Below are positions 24,701-34,430 of a stretch of 49,028 nucleotides of DNA, one piece after another. The first letter of the stretch is position 1. The number at the start of each line of letters is the position of its first letter. Source of the DNA: Choristocarpus tenellus KU-1152 (lineage: Eukaryota; Phaeophyceae); contig CAXNAD020000010.1 in assembly GCA_964200185.2 (NCBI GenBank), positions 1 to 49,028 of the forward strand. The letters run 5' to 3'. The notes beneath the pieces are model-generated. The model saw only the letters and a program-made list of their open reading frames with translations, searched no databases and was not told the DNA's origin. The translations under genes were made by a program, and so were the position numbers.

Positions 24701-24784
24701 AATATGGAGCTGAAGACAAAATTCGAACAAGCTGCCAACAAAATAAGACGAGACATAGTATTTGCTGCATCATTGTACTTGTAG
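9705..24784 (+). CDS. MTR4: Exosome RNA helicase MTR4 (SKI2-like DExH-box), 22 exons
   Basis: ATP-dependent 3'-5' RNA helicase that feeds nuclear RNAs to the exosome (TRAMP-type complexes). Exons: 9705-9923, 10135-10299, 10698-10805, 11094-11257, 12313-12474, 13387-13483, 14763-14944, 16729-16858, 17304-17399, 17662-17774, 18101-18219, 19620-19777, 20454-20618, 20984-21301, 21694-21836, 21968-22123, 22861-22948, 23198-23392, 23932-24005, 24156-24279, 24461-24544, 24683-24784. They keep one frame: 3,162 nt, 1,053 aa, the usual family length (about 1,040-1,075). Motifs: AHTSAGKT (Walker A, across exons 2/3, ends near residue 129), DEIH 213-216, SAT 244-246, GIHHGGLLP in exon 9, [10 protein letters not shown] 488-497. 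The arch/KOW-like insertion spans about residues 570-830. The C-terminal DSHCT-type helical domain includes KGRVACEI and ends in [13 protein letters not shown]. The charged N-terminal exon contains LRKRSREED, a likely nuclear signal. Least certain are exon 1, the exon 12 acceptor and the exon 18 acceptor (GGAG). Intron 9 starts with GC. Arch length favours MTR4 over SKI2. Confidence 0.97.
13566..13827. mobile_element. MITE-like element in MTR4 intron 6
   Basis: A 262-bp segment with terminal inverted repeats of about 25 bp. The left end CCCTGGCGGAACA..TATCTCA is matched, inverted, by TGAGATA..TGTTCCACCAGGG at the right end, with a few mismatches. It carries no meaningful open frame and shares no sequence with the 1-9 kb MITE-like family. 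Its inverted ends and intronic position suggest a separate non-autonomous DNA transposon. The flanks show no clear target-site duplication. Confidence 0.7.
15338..15377 (+). repeat. Pentanucleotide repeat (GGGTA)n
   Basis: MTR4 intron 7 contains a short imperfect run of GGGTA/GAGTA units (about seven). It is a simple-sequence repeat and not the TTAGGG telomere-type motif seen elsewhere in the window. Confidence 0.85.
15540..15838 (-). mobile_element. tRNA-derived SINE in MTR4 intron 7
   Basis: Read on the minus strand, 15838-15755 resembles a tRNA head: GTGTAGCTCAGCTAATCCAC (D-arm/A-box), then ATAACCAAAAGGT (anticodon-arm-like), then GGTTTGAATCCC (a good B-box, 15767-15778). The A-to-B spacing of about 45 nt fits an internal Pol III promoter. 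A tRNA-unrelated body appears to follow down to about 15540. The head is too divergent and lacks a clean acceptor stem, so this is a retroposon and not a tRNA gene. The 3' boundary and target duplication are uncertain. Confidence 0.65.
17400..17661 (+). other. GC-AG intron (MTR4 intron 9)
   Basis: The exon before it must end ...EILFQ and the next must start [11 protein letters not shown] to keep the helicase core. The donor at that point reads CAG|GCAAGG, and no in-frame GT is available. The acceptor is a normal CAG. GC-AG introns are a known minority class spliced by the major spliceosome; all the other MTR4 introns in this model start with GT. Confidence 0.9.
18233..18392 (+). repeat. 79-bp tandem duplication in MTR4 intron 11
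   Basis: Two adjacent copies with a period of 79 bp start at 18233 and 18312. They share CTTGTTGACACCTCAA.TCTT and GGAAT.CGACATAGCCCATA and differ at only a few positions, so the duplication is recent. It starts 14 bp into the intron and so repeats sequence just behind the exon 11 donor. Confidence 0.92.
18432..18515 (+). other. Orphan exon-like open segment in MTR4 intron 11
   Basis: Between an acceptor-like TATTAG and a donor-like GTAAGA lies an 84-nt segment with one fully open, coding-looking frame. It includes [12 protein letters not shown] and [13 protein letters not shown]. Its length is a multiple of three. In the phase of intron 11 (phase 1), however, it would hit a stop codon, so it cannot be a simple MTR4 cassette exon. 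It may be a relic exon of another gene, a poison exon, or chance. I do not recognise the peptide family. Confidence 0.35.
18519..18543 (+). repeat. (AT)n microsatellite
   Basis: About 11 AT units sit immediately after the orphan exon-like segment in MTR4 intron 11. Confidence 0.95.
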
Positions 24785-24789
24785 TAACT

Positions 24790-27083
24790 TTAGCTTTTCC
24801 GTCTATCCCGTCGGATATAGCTTGTTTGGCTGAAGTCCTTGTCAAGCTCAAAGTACTTGGACACACCATTCTATATCACATGTGAGGCAGGGAATCATCA
24901 GCGGGCATAGGTGGACTTTAGGCGAGGTGAATTCTTTGATTGCAAAAGGATGCTAGACACAAGCTTGCTTGGTTGATGTACTCACCTCATCCATCCTTGA
25001 CCGGACAACCTGCCCATCAGATCCGAATGTAGGCAGTCTGCACACCTCCCTGTGGGAATGAATGAAAAATCATTGAAAGTGTACCCTTTGGTAGATGTTT
25101 TATAGCATGACATATTCCAAGTGAACACAGGATTTAAGGTGAACTGCCTACAAGCACAGAGTTAATAAAACACAAACCTTCCTGCAGTGAACAGGGCAAG
25201 TGTTGGGAGCTGTTTGCTTGCACCATCTGTGTTGATGTTGAGTTCTTCAGCTACTTCAGGATATGCCACCACATCCAATGTTGCAAAATGCCTGTTTTTG
25301 TCACCATACCTGTCGCAGTAACAAAATGATGCTGTCTTTCAACACATAAGCCATATGCTAATATAATGTGAGATGAACATTTTTCATAGGTCGCATAAAC
25401 GTGTCGTATTCAAGATTGCAGAAAGGAGAGGGCCACAAGACTCCCTTTTTGAAAATTGAAAGGTTCTACAGCTTTGTACTGACAACATTAGCTGGGTTGT
25501 GGATAGCATATTGGAATTTGTTTTCATAGTTACACAATGAGAAGTCTTCAGTAACCAGTTCACACAAGCACATTACATCACACAATCATCTGCATCACAA
25601 ACCTTCTTGCAAGTGCACCAAACATTGGCTCGAGATTGACAGATGCACTGCACCAGTCTGCATGAAACATCACCAACCAGGCAATCTTTTTGTCTGGAGT
25701 TTGCACTGGTGATCTGACACGACTCTGAAAGGATACAGGACTAAGACTCTCCACTCCTGGTGGCATAGCCAACCGGGGGACTGGCACAGTCATCGACAGC
25801 ACTGGAGAGATGAGTGGAGGTTTGGAGACAGTGTATTAACAAGGCTGTACAATGGGATTGGAACAGAGACAGCAAAGTTATCAATACTAGAGGAAGTTCA
25901 AGATACCTGCCCAGCAGATGCTGAATGCCAGAGACAAACGAATGTCGATGAAGTACAGTAACACAGCAACAGTTGTTTTGCCCAGGAAGAACAGGCGATC
26001 CAGGAATTCGTCAAGAGTGGCTATCTTTCTGTATTTAGAGATAATTGTCACGCTTGCAAGGCCAATCACTTCAAGCTCCTGTGGGTAATGACGGAGAGAA
26101 TAAGTGTGAAGTGTAAGGCTTTAGTCAACGTGAGAAATGATGACATAGATGTCACATCAGTCAAATATGTAACGAAGTGAGCGTTATGCATGACTTCACC
26201 TGAGCAAAGCCAGTCCATGTTTGGGTTGTTGTGAGGCGTGGAGAAGAAACGAAGCACCTGAGTAGACCATACCACAAAATTACCTGCATCACGAAACTGT
26301 TGTTAGATACTCGTAAGAGGGGTTTGATCGGGGCATTTGATTACCATCTAGTGACAATGGATGTGGAAAATAATACCATTTAGAACATAAACATGCAAAA
26401 GAAACATCTACCGGCAGGCGCTATGATTCAGGTGATACTTTGTGATACTTTGAGCAGGTATCACACCAATGAAACAATTCATGGTGACCAATCACTGCAA
26501 ATACTTTGGAAGCAAATTGTGAGGTCCTGACTTATAACCATGCCCTTACAAAGATACACCATACTCGACAAAGAGGGAAACGTTCATACGCTCTCGCGAC
26601 AGCACCCGAAGATATATCATCAACAGGGTACCATAAATATACACAATAAAAACTAGTCCAATATAGAGGTCCCCAATTCCAAACATACCAGGAACAGATG
26701 TGAGTCCGAAGGACAGACACAACTAAGATGAATACATGCATCTCAGAAGATAAGATGCCGACTGAGGTCAATGAGGCTCAGAGTTCGAAGTTGTGTAATC
26801 ATGATGGGGGCATCCCCCATTTGGTGATGAACATTGGCGATAGGAAAAAAGAGATCTAGGAGTCTCTCTCACCAAGGTGATACTCTGTACCTATAATCCA
26901 ACAGGGCGACTTGGATTCCTCAATTCTATCAAACCAGGATATTCAACAATACTTAGCAATACTCAACTCAAATCGATGAGAACAGAATTGTGACCTCACC
27001 AGCGCATTTACAGCATAGTAAGGATGGATGAAGCGCAGCCATCGTCGTTCCTGGTGCAAACCTTGATCGCGTGTTTTCACCAT
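24790..27083 (-). CDS. TMX2: TMX2-type thioredoxin-related transmembrane protein, 7 exons
   Basis: Membrane thioredoxin-like protein; TMX2 proteins sit in the ER membrane. Exons on the minus strand: 27083-27000, 26283-26200, 26078-25907, 25801-25603, 25309-25178, 25049-24986, 24870-24790. All have GT-AG borders, giving 816 nt and 271 aa (animal TMX2 about 296). Near the N-terminus RWLRFIHPYY matches the family's RW..QPYY block. A hydrophobic segment runs across exons 1-2 and another lies in exon 3, which has the conserved ISKYRK and YFIDIRLSLAF blocks. The thioredoxin fold starts about residue 150 (PDKKIAWLVMFHADW). The position of the CxxC site reads CSAS (164-167), so only the first cysteine is kept. 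The cis-proline lies in SKQLPTLALF (P215). The C-terminus has basic RRDRRKS in place of the di-lysine tail of animal TMX2. The exon 2 frame was chosen because it is open and phase-compatible with both neighbours. The gene is convergent with MTR4 (5 bp between stops) and divergent from PSMB1. Confidence 0.9.
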
Positions 27084-28030
27084 CTTCGTGCTCGTTTTTG
27101 CTTCCTGTCAAAACCAATCATAGGTTAATTTGGTCGTGGGTTTGTCACTCTCACTCCTTGCTCAATACCACAACACCACATCCAATCGGTACAACCTGGA
27201 TAAGTAGGATGTATCAATAGAAAAGATAACGTTATTCTCGCTTTTGTGAGTTTTTGGGATAGTGGAGGGAGGGATATGAACAATAATTAATTAGGATTAG
27301 GATTGTGGAGGAGGGATATGAACAATAATTAATTAGGATTAGCATTGTGAACCAAAATAGTGGATAAGTGAACCTGAGTTCGATTAGTGGTAAAAACCGA
27401 ATAACTGAACCGAAAAGTACGGTTTATTTTTTAATATTTCAATAAATAAAGTGTGACTAAAGAATGTAAGCGAGTCAGACGTCACATGAATAATCGTTTT
27501 TGAAGATATGTATGTATGTCTCTACATACCCAACATATCCACAACTAAATACATGTTTTTGTGTGTGTTCATAGATTCAGATCTCTCTATACTGACTTAT
27601 GGTGACATTGGAGTTCTTTTCTTGTAACATATCAATATATTTCAGATTGTTATAAGTTGTTTCTTCTATTAATAGATCAATTCGATTCATTTCGATTCAT
27701 TGAGATATTTTTTTACCGATTTAACAGTGCATACATAGTGTTTCAATTTCTATGTCTTGTTCCTCACAAACAACACTATTAATAATACGTATCTTCCAAA
27801 CGCACATTTACGCTTCCCACGTTTCTGGCACTCCCAGTCGATCTCCCTAGAACTCTATCCAGACAATTCTCCCATTTCAACTACCACCATCAGTACTAAC
27901 ACGAAAAGGATTTTCGTGGAGTGCTTTGAATCTGCTAGATCAGACGAAGCATTCCACCACTTTTCACTAGAAGATTCCTCACTTTCATTGAGCGCATCCG
28001 AGGAGGTCAAGAACAGCTGCTATCTTAGGC
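27084..28030. promoter_or_regulatory. Shared divergent promoter region TMX2/PSMB1
   Basis: About 950 bp separate the two start codons, which face away from each other, so this stretch must hold both 5' flanks. It is AT-rich with no clear TATA box at a diagnostic distance. It includes a 42-bp tandem duplication. The open frame at 27757-28074 has no ATG and no family resemblance, so I do not call it a gene. Confidence 0.5.
27264..27348 (+). repeat. 42-bp tandem duplication
   Basis: Two adjacent near-identical copies share GGGATATGAACAATAATTAA then TTAGGATTAG and start at 27271 and 27313 (period 42). They lie upstream of TMX2 in the divergent intergenic region. Confidence 0.92.
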
Positions 28031-30692
28031 ATGGCCTTGCCTCATGGGTTGCCGTCTCACAGGTGCCATGGTGATTCTGTTATTCGCATATTTTGTCTGG
28101 ATCAAAGTAAGCATCTGGTGCACCAACATGACACTTCTCTTCGGCACATGGTTTTGCATTGGAAGCTACAGCACTGAATGTTGGTAGTTAATGCAAGGCG
28201 TGTTGACATCTCACTCGTATGGTTTCCTTTTTTCCTTGCCCCCCACCTCCACTACGATCAGATCGTTCCCCATTTGGCACTCCGAAGGTATCAAAAACCC
28301 AGTGTTGGCGGGTACTGGCATCGACCACGGGGTAAGCCAGAATCTTATTGAGCGAGGATGGAGTCCATACGATTTCAATGGAGGGTAAGTTGAGGCGCAT
28401 CGTATTTTCACGAGGGATATTCCCCAACCTCTGTGTGGTCCCCCATGGAAGTGCTAGTTGGATTGGTAGGTTGTTCCCTCTTGGCATACATAGCCATGTT
28501 CGTGCTTTAGCATTGATCAATATTCATCGTTGAGTGTGGGCTTACGAACATGCGATGAAGTTGAGTCTAGAGATATATCGAGATTGTCCTTTGTGCCCCC
28601 TTTTACGATAGGCAATATATTACATTGCATGAGCTGACTTTCCAGATATTATTGTTTGTCTCATGTATATTCGATGGATATATCTGCCTGATGATCCTTC
28701 CCATTATTGTACTCTTTATGCTCAGAACGACACTTGCAATAGCAGGTGCGGACTTCGTGGTTATTGCTTCAGACACGCGAATGAGCACTGGCTACCAGGT
28801 TCTGTCGCGTGACCAGAGGAAGCTGCATAACCTCACCTCCAAATGTGTTATTGCTTCTGTTGGCTGCAATTCAGATGTGACTGCCCTTTGGAAGGAGCTA
28901 GACTTTGGTATGACTATGTGAGTTCCCCCCCATGAGAGCATGTGCAGTGAAATTCGAAAGGGTTGAAAACCTGATGTATTCAAAGTGATGCATAATTTCT
29001 AGAAGCATTCCCGGACTTAGTTTTTTGTCTTCCTTTCATCATCTGGTTTAGACTAAGTTGGTGATAATACTGTGAAAGAGATAGGAAATATTCTGGAAGA
29101 CTCTTGCTACAGGTTTGGACAAGCCCACCCCCTTTATGTGATTAAATGTTCACCTCATTTGCACAAAGTTCTTTGTAAGTTGTTTGAATGCCGAATCTAT
29201 CTAATAATGTAAAGTACTTTTGTCTTTTCCTCTTCCTGTTTCAACATGATCCCTTATTTTTTCTATAGATGAAAATGTTTGGGGTGTCCTTGTACTTCCA
29301 AAAAACATAGGAGTATTTCTCTCATTTCATGAATAACATCTTGCAAATCTTATCTCCTATACAAGACCTTGAGATTGTTTACAAGAAAAAAATATCAGTT
29401 TAGTACTATGCGGTGGTAGAGATAGCAGGCCAATGATCATAGAAATGTAAGTAGCTAAGACAAAAGGCTTTGTAAGATGAGCCCAATATTATGCACCTTA
29501 AACGTATACAAGAGAGCTCAATAGGGGGCAATGAGCTAAGCATCGCATCTTGAAGAAATAATAATCGCTTTTGTATCCTGTGTAATTTGTCCAGGAAGAC
29601 TAGATAAGGATATATGCATGTATGTACAACATGACTTCCAAGATTTCTCACTTAAGTTTGTGAATATGGACTTGCACTTTATGGAAAGATTGCTCCGGAG
29701 AGCCAGTAGTACCTTGACTACATAGTGGTCAGCCATCACCTGTGTTGTTGGGCTGAAGAACATGCCATTCTACTATTACTTTTTGGTGAGGTCAAGCACA
29801 TGATAAATTCAGCAATGCTGTGTGTGCATGTCAGGATATCAAGATTTTGCATGTAGCATAGGTACACGTGCCATTCCTAATCTCAACATGTGCCAACCAC
29901 TCTTTGGTAACGACTGAGCTCAATGTCTCTCAGGATAGTAGTACTCTTTGAATAGGATTCAAGATGTGTTCACTCCAACTGTGGGGCCTTTTGTCCTGAT
30001 TCAACATGAATACTACATTGTAGCTGTACCTACAGCTGTGTTGGGGACTGACTGGTACGGTGTTGTCTTCTTTTGCGGTTTACACAAGCAGCATAATGGA
30101 ATTTGAACTTACATTGTGTTGCTATGACAGACATTCCGGCTTGCCAATTTGCAGGGGTTTAGTTTAATTAACTCATTGTCCAACCTATTTGTGTTGATAT
30201 TAATAGTGAAGACCAGTGAAGACATGCCCAGCATGCATAACCCTTGCTTAATGGATTTTTTCTTTTTTGCACAGGTATGTCCACAATATGGACAAGGAGA
30301 TGGCTACACCAGCGGTTGCACAGATGCTCTCCAACACCCTCTACCAGCGACGGTTCTTTCCTTACTACTCGTTCAATGTACTGGCTGGACTTGATGATGA
30401 AGGAAAAGGAGCTGTCTATTCCTATGACGCTATTGGAAGTTTTGAGAGGGTATCAACCACTGCATCAGGGTCTGGTGAATCATATGTAATGCCTCTCCTT
30501 GATAACCTCATAGATTTCAAGACACGGCAGGATGAAAAACCAGTATACTCTGTAGCAGATACTGTTGAGGTGGTTAAGGAGGCCTTCATCACTGCAGGGG
30601 AAAGGGATATTTGCACTGGTGATTCTGTGGATATAATGACTGTCACCAAGGAAGGAATCAAGACAGAACTGTTTCCCATAAAGAAGGACTAG
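28031..30692 (+). CDS. PSMB1: Proteasome subunit beta type-1 (beta6), 4 exons
   Basis: Non-catalytic beta6 subunit of the 20S proteasome core. Exons: 28031-28062, 28262-28384, 28726-28917, 30275-30692; 765 nt, 254 aa (human 241). Family blocks in order: [10 protein letters not shown] then [20 protein letters not shown] across the exon 2/3 junction, [52 protein letters not shown] and a terminal [16 protein letters not shown]. The long second half is a single exon. All junctions keep phase, and intron 3 is 1,357 bp. The start is inferred: exon 1 encodes [10 protein letters not shown] and joins through a strong polypyrimidine acceptor before 28262. An unspliced alternative starts at ATG 28191 (267 aa), but that would translate the polypyrimidine tract. 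A possible poly(A) signal variant, ATTAAA, lies near 30945. Confidence 0.95.
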
Positions 30693-32159
30693 TTGCCAAC
30701 ATGGCCATGGTCTAGACAAATTGAGATTTCTGATGTAGCTGACCCAAGGAGGGTGATGGAGAAATATTGTGTTTGTCTTCAAAGCCGTTTTGACTGGACA
30801 GTGAGATTTGATACCAGTAAAAGAACTTCATCTGAGTTGGGTACTAATCTATATCCTTCCAACTGTGTAACACCCTATTCCATACACAGCTACTACCCTA
30901 TGCATTCATGGCACTGGTATCACCCATAGCGAGAATACTCTCTATTAAATAGCAGAGGTGGCAATTTTGTGTTCCTCTGATGGTGAACCTCCTTGACTTC
31001 TCCATAGACAGATGTCTCTATTTTTACATTCCTCAACATCTTGCTGTAAATGCTCCACTCTCACCCACAAGATCGCTTTGACACATGAGACTCGGAGACC
31101 ACCTCCCCATGTTGAGAGAGACTTGAAACTCTTGGTTTCCATACCCATTTTCTTGGCAACTACCAACCCCCAACACTGCCACTTTAATGAACTACATGTG
31201 CTGTTCCTTGCCAGGTGGCCTAGCTGTAGATATTATGTATGGTCTTGCCTCCTCTTCATCGAAACCCAGTAACATTCGGCTGCTTTGTGGACGTACCACA
31301 GACTTAATGTCCTTAAAGGAGTATGGCTTTGTAGGTGCTCAATTAGGCGAATTTAAATTCCTTTTGCACTCTTTTCTGGTATCATGCTATTAAGTTAACA
31401 CAGAAACAGTAGTTCTGTTAGTTGTAGGGTGTTATGATAATACTTTGGTATTTTTTATTGGTGTGTGCTGCACCTTAGGCTTCTTGTGGATGAAGTACTA
31501 AGAATTTTCTCTGTACACTTTAGAGAGTGGTATTATTTCACTCCTAAGGATTTCTTGAGCTTGGGTGTTTTGAAACTGTGCAGCTCACTGTTAAAACCTT
31601 GAATTACATGAATCATTGCTTCTCATGAAGTGCTGTGTGTGGTGGCTTGAATCTTGTAAAGCGAAGAGGTGACCAAGTGTACTGAACCGCTGGTGAAATT
31701 GAATGTGAGGTTGCTTGTGACAATTCCTGTCAACAAACGGACTGATTGAATGCTGTTAAGTACAGTACTACTCAGTCCTGTGGTCCAGGGTAGTGATGCA
31801 TGCTCTGAGTAGAGGCTTGTGGATGTATTAATACTAAAATTGATCTCATCCAGTTGTGTGTTGAGGTACACTGCAGAATGAATTGGAAGTCAGAAGAGGA
31901 GGCAACACCTCTCAATAAGAAACTATTCCCTCTGTCCCATGAGTTTATGACTTTGGGGGTGTAACTTCTGGAGATGACCTTTGATGAATATATATTTTTT
32001 TGTGGGATTCTTTGATATTTTTTGCATTAAATCATTCTTTGTCACTTCCTTGTGCCCATCAATCCACCACTGCATCAGAAACCCAACCCTCTGTCGATTC
32101 TGACCGATTTTGGCAGACTACACTACAGTAGCTGCATCATATGTGCTGTAAATGTTCTT
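30693..32159. other. PSMB1 3' flank, no gene recognised
   Basis: Short overlapping open frames occur on both strands, none with recognisable motifs. An ATTAAA element near 30945 could end PSMB1 transcripts. The right end leads into the decayed transposase. Confidence 0.5.
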
Positions 32160-32835
32160 TACCCCCTTCACAAGGTCTTGGTACCGTAAAGCTCCCTCCA
32201 GACTCTGCTTTTTTGTGATTCAAAGGACTCCAAATCATTCATACTGAGATCAGGTGACTGCACAGGCTGGAATACAAGTTGGATGTTCCACCCTCCATCC
32301 CAGCCTCTTTTAGCTTCTGCAGCACGTATTTTCCCATATGAGGGGTTTCTCCGTCGTGCTGTGCAACCATCTCCTCACCCTCCATGGTATTTTTGTTCAA
32401 TATGGAGAGAAAAGTTTCCATGTACTACTCCCAGTACCGCTTGGTGTCAATGGTCATATCAAAGTCATACTGCTGCCCCTCTTGTGGTGGACCGAATTTC
32501 TCTGTACCTTCTTGATTACTCAAACACGCCAGATTCTGATTTTGCTGTCGAAATTGCAGGAAGGATCTGGGTGCGAAACGGCACACTTGAACACTTACAC
32601 CTTGGCAATGTGGCTCTTATGCTGTACCTTGGTGCAGCCCACTCTTTCCTCCCTGGGGAACATGCGGATGTGCTCCCCGTCGTGGATGAGGTAGAACCAT
32701 GCTTCGTCCATATGAATTGTGTTGGGGTCACTTCCGTAATTGATGCAGTTCCTTGCTGCTTGGCTATGGGACTCATGTTGCAGATTGTCCAGAGGCTAAG
32801 CGAGAATTTTATGGCTCTTGGTGAGGTGCTGAAAT
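32160..32835 (-). pseudogene. Decayed mariner-like (Tc1/mariner/IS630) transposase
   Basis: Read on the minus strand, blocks of a DDE transposase appear in the right order but in different frames. First comes HMDEAWFYLIHDGEHIRM followed by HKSHIAKV (32715 to about 32600), the first catalytic Asp with the 'KSHI.KVMF' block. Next is MVAQHDGETPHMGK (around 32370-32330), the second Asp. Last is LVFQPVQSPDLSMNDLESFES (around 32280-32220), the third catalytic position in the 'QP.QSPDLN..DL' block. These match the mariner-like transposases found in plants, algae and oomycetes. Frameshifts and stops separate the blocks, and the N-terminal DNA-binding domain is not recognisable. The 185-codon plus-strand frame over the same stretch is an antisense shadow. 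I found no terminal inverted repeats. Confidence 0.85.
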
Positions 32836-33769
32836 GTTGATGATATGATATAAATGTGATAATATGGGGTGTTGTGCCCACTGCCAGACACAATGCAACC
32901 ACTGCAAATGGGGGCGAAAATGACCTTTTTTCAGTTCCAATTCTCGGAACAGATTCAGAACTATTTTGGAACGAAATGTTATAAACAAAAATTGCCTCTG
33001 AACAATTATATCCAGAGCTTCAATTTGAGCTATACATCACCGGGAGTCTTTGTAATCATGAAGAAGCAGCCAAAACAAGAATTGAAATTCAAAACGTCGG
33101 AGACTTACTGGATAGAGGGAGCATAAAATGAGACCAGGATTTGATCTATGAAAGAAAAAAAGTAAAAGAGACTGAAGTCTAATAGTTCTTAGTTGACTTG
33201 TGTGTACTGTACCAACTGAGTTTGTATGTTGAGGAACATCTACCAAATGGGTAGACTTCTATAAACTGTGGAAAGTGCAATGGTAAGTCATGATTCAGGG
33301 CAATATGCATGCAATGTGGATATACTTGTGGATACTAAAGAACAATGGTCAACACTGGTTGATGGTAGTGAACTGCCTTTGTAATTTATGGAGGATGCAG
33401 AGGGCAACAGTAACTTGTGATCATCTACCATGCAGAATTATACATGTCAGTTACATTGCTTGGATGGATCCATTATGTTGTTCAACTGATATAAAATGTT
33501 AAAAAAATTTTATATCATAAGTTACCATCGATAACTTATAAATACATTAAGCCAGTAAAACTGTGAAACTATATACAGCTCTGTAAGCATATTTCCTCCA
33601 TTACCAAGGAGGTACAGAGCTACCAATACCGTAAAATTTGGCCAAAGTGATGAAGCCACTTTAGCTCCTAATAAAGTAAATATATTATCAATTCCAAACA
33701 TAATTTAGGCCTAAGTAGATTTGAACTACTGGCTTTACACAAGATACAGATTTATCCAAGCAACATTTA
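32836..33769. other. Unassigned intergenic DNA
   Basis: No gene, RNA or repeat family is recognised. The open frame at 32869-33126 shows no motif. Confidence 0.5.
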
Positions 33770-34430
33770 GCTGACACATCTGTGTAATACTCCAAAAGTT
33801 GCCATTCAACACATTCAACTCACCAATAGATATCTTATGGATATTGGGCGGGTTAAACGGTCAATGGATGTGGATATATCCAAGCTAAATGTAAAAGGCA
33901 CATACGCAAAATACTTCAAGTTGTTGTTGCTCAAGTCACTTGTGGTATCTCATGTATATTTGGCGGGTGAAACGGTCCAACAACTGTTTTGAATCCATGC
34001 AAGCAATGTGTACATGGCATTTTGACAAATCAAACTCCTGCTACTTAAGGCGTCCTTGGTATATTGTGGAATTGGGTGTGTGAAAAGATCAAAAACAGCA
34101 GTTTTGAGTCCATCCAAGAAATGTATATTTCATTTTTGGTATCTAATGGGGCTTGGGATGGTGAAATAGTGAAGAAACGGTTTGAATCTTTCCAAGCAAT
34201 GTGTATCAGACACGTATTGCAAATTATCCAAAATATTTTTTGCTCAAGTCACCATTGTTATCTTACGAAAATGGGGTGTGTGCAGAGCCACCAGTCCTAC
34301 TGGGGGTGGTGGGGGGGGTTGTCCAGTTCATCCATAAGGGGTTTGGATACTATCAGAAAACTCATTTTCAAACCCATTATGAAGGTGACCGTCTTACGGA
34401 TTCTGTAAAATGTAGGAGGAAAGACTCTTA
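33770..34430 (+). repeat. Degenerate satellite block A (about 115-bp unit)
   Basis: About five to six diverged copies of the unit that fills 40720-42910. Recurrent words are CTCAAGTCAC, GGTATCTTATGGATATTGGG, CGGGTGAAACGGTC, TTTTGAATCCATCCAAG and CAATGTGTA. Successive units are roughly 110-117 bp apart. There is no conserved open frame across units, so it is not a repeat-protein gene. Confidence 0.8.

Noticed and set aside
27757-28074. Open frame upstream of PSMB1
   Set aside because: It has no ATG in frame, no recognisable motif and sits in the divergent promoter region. Only the 32-nt PSMB1 exon inside it, in another frame, is supported.
32283-32840. 185-codon plus-strand frame
   Set aside because: It is the antisense shadow of the decayed mariner-like transposase, whose DDE blocks lie on the minus strand.
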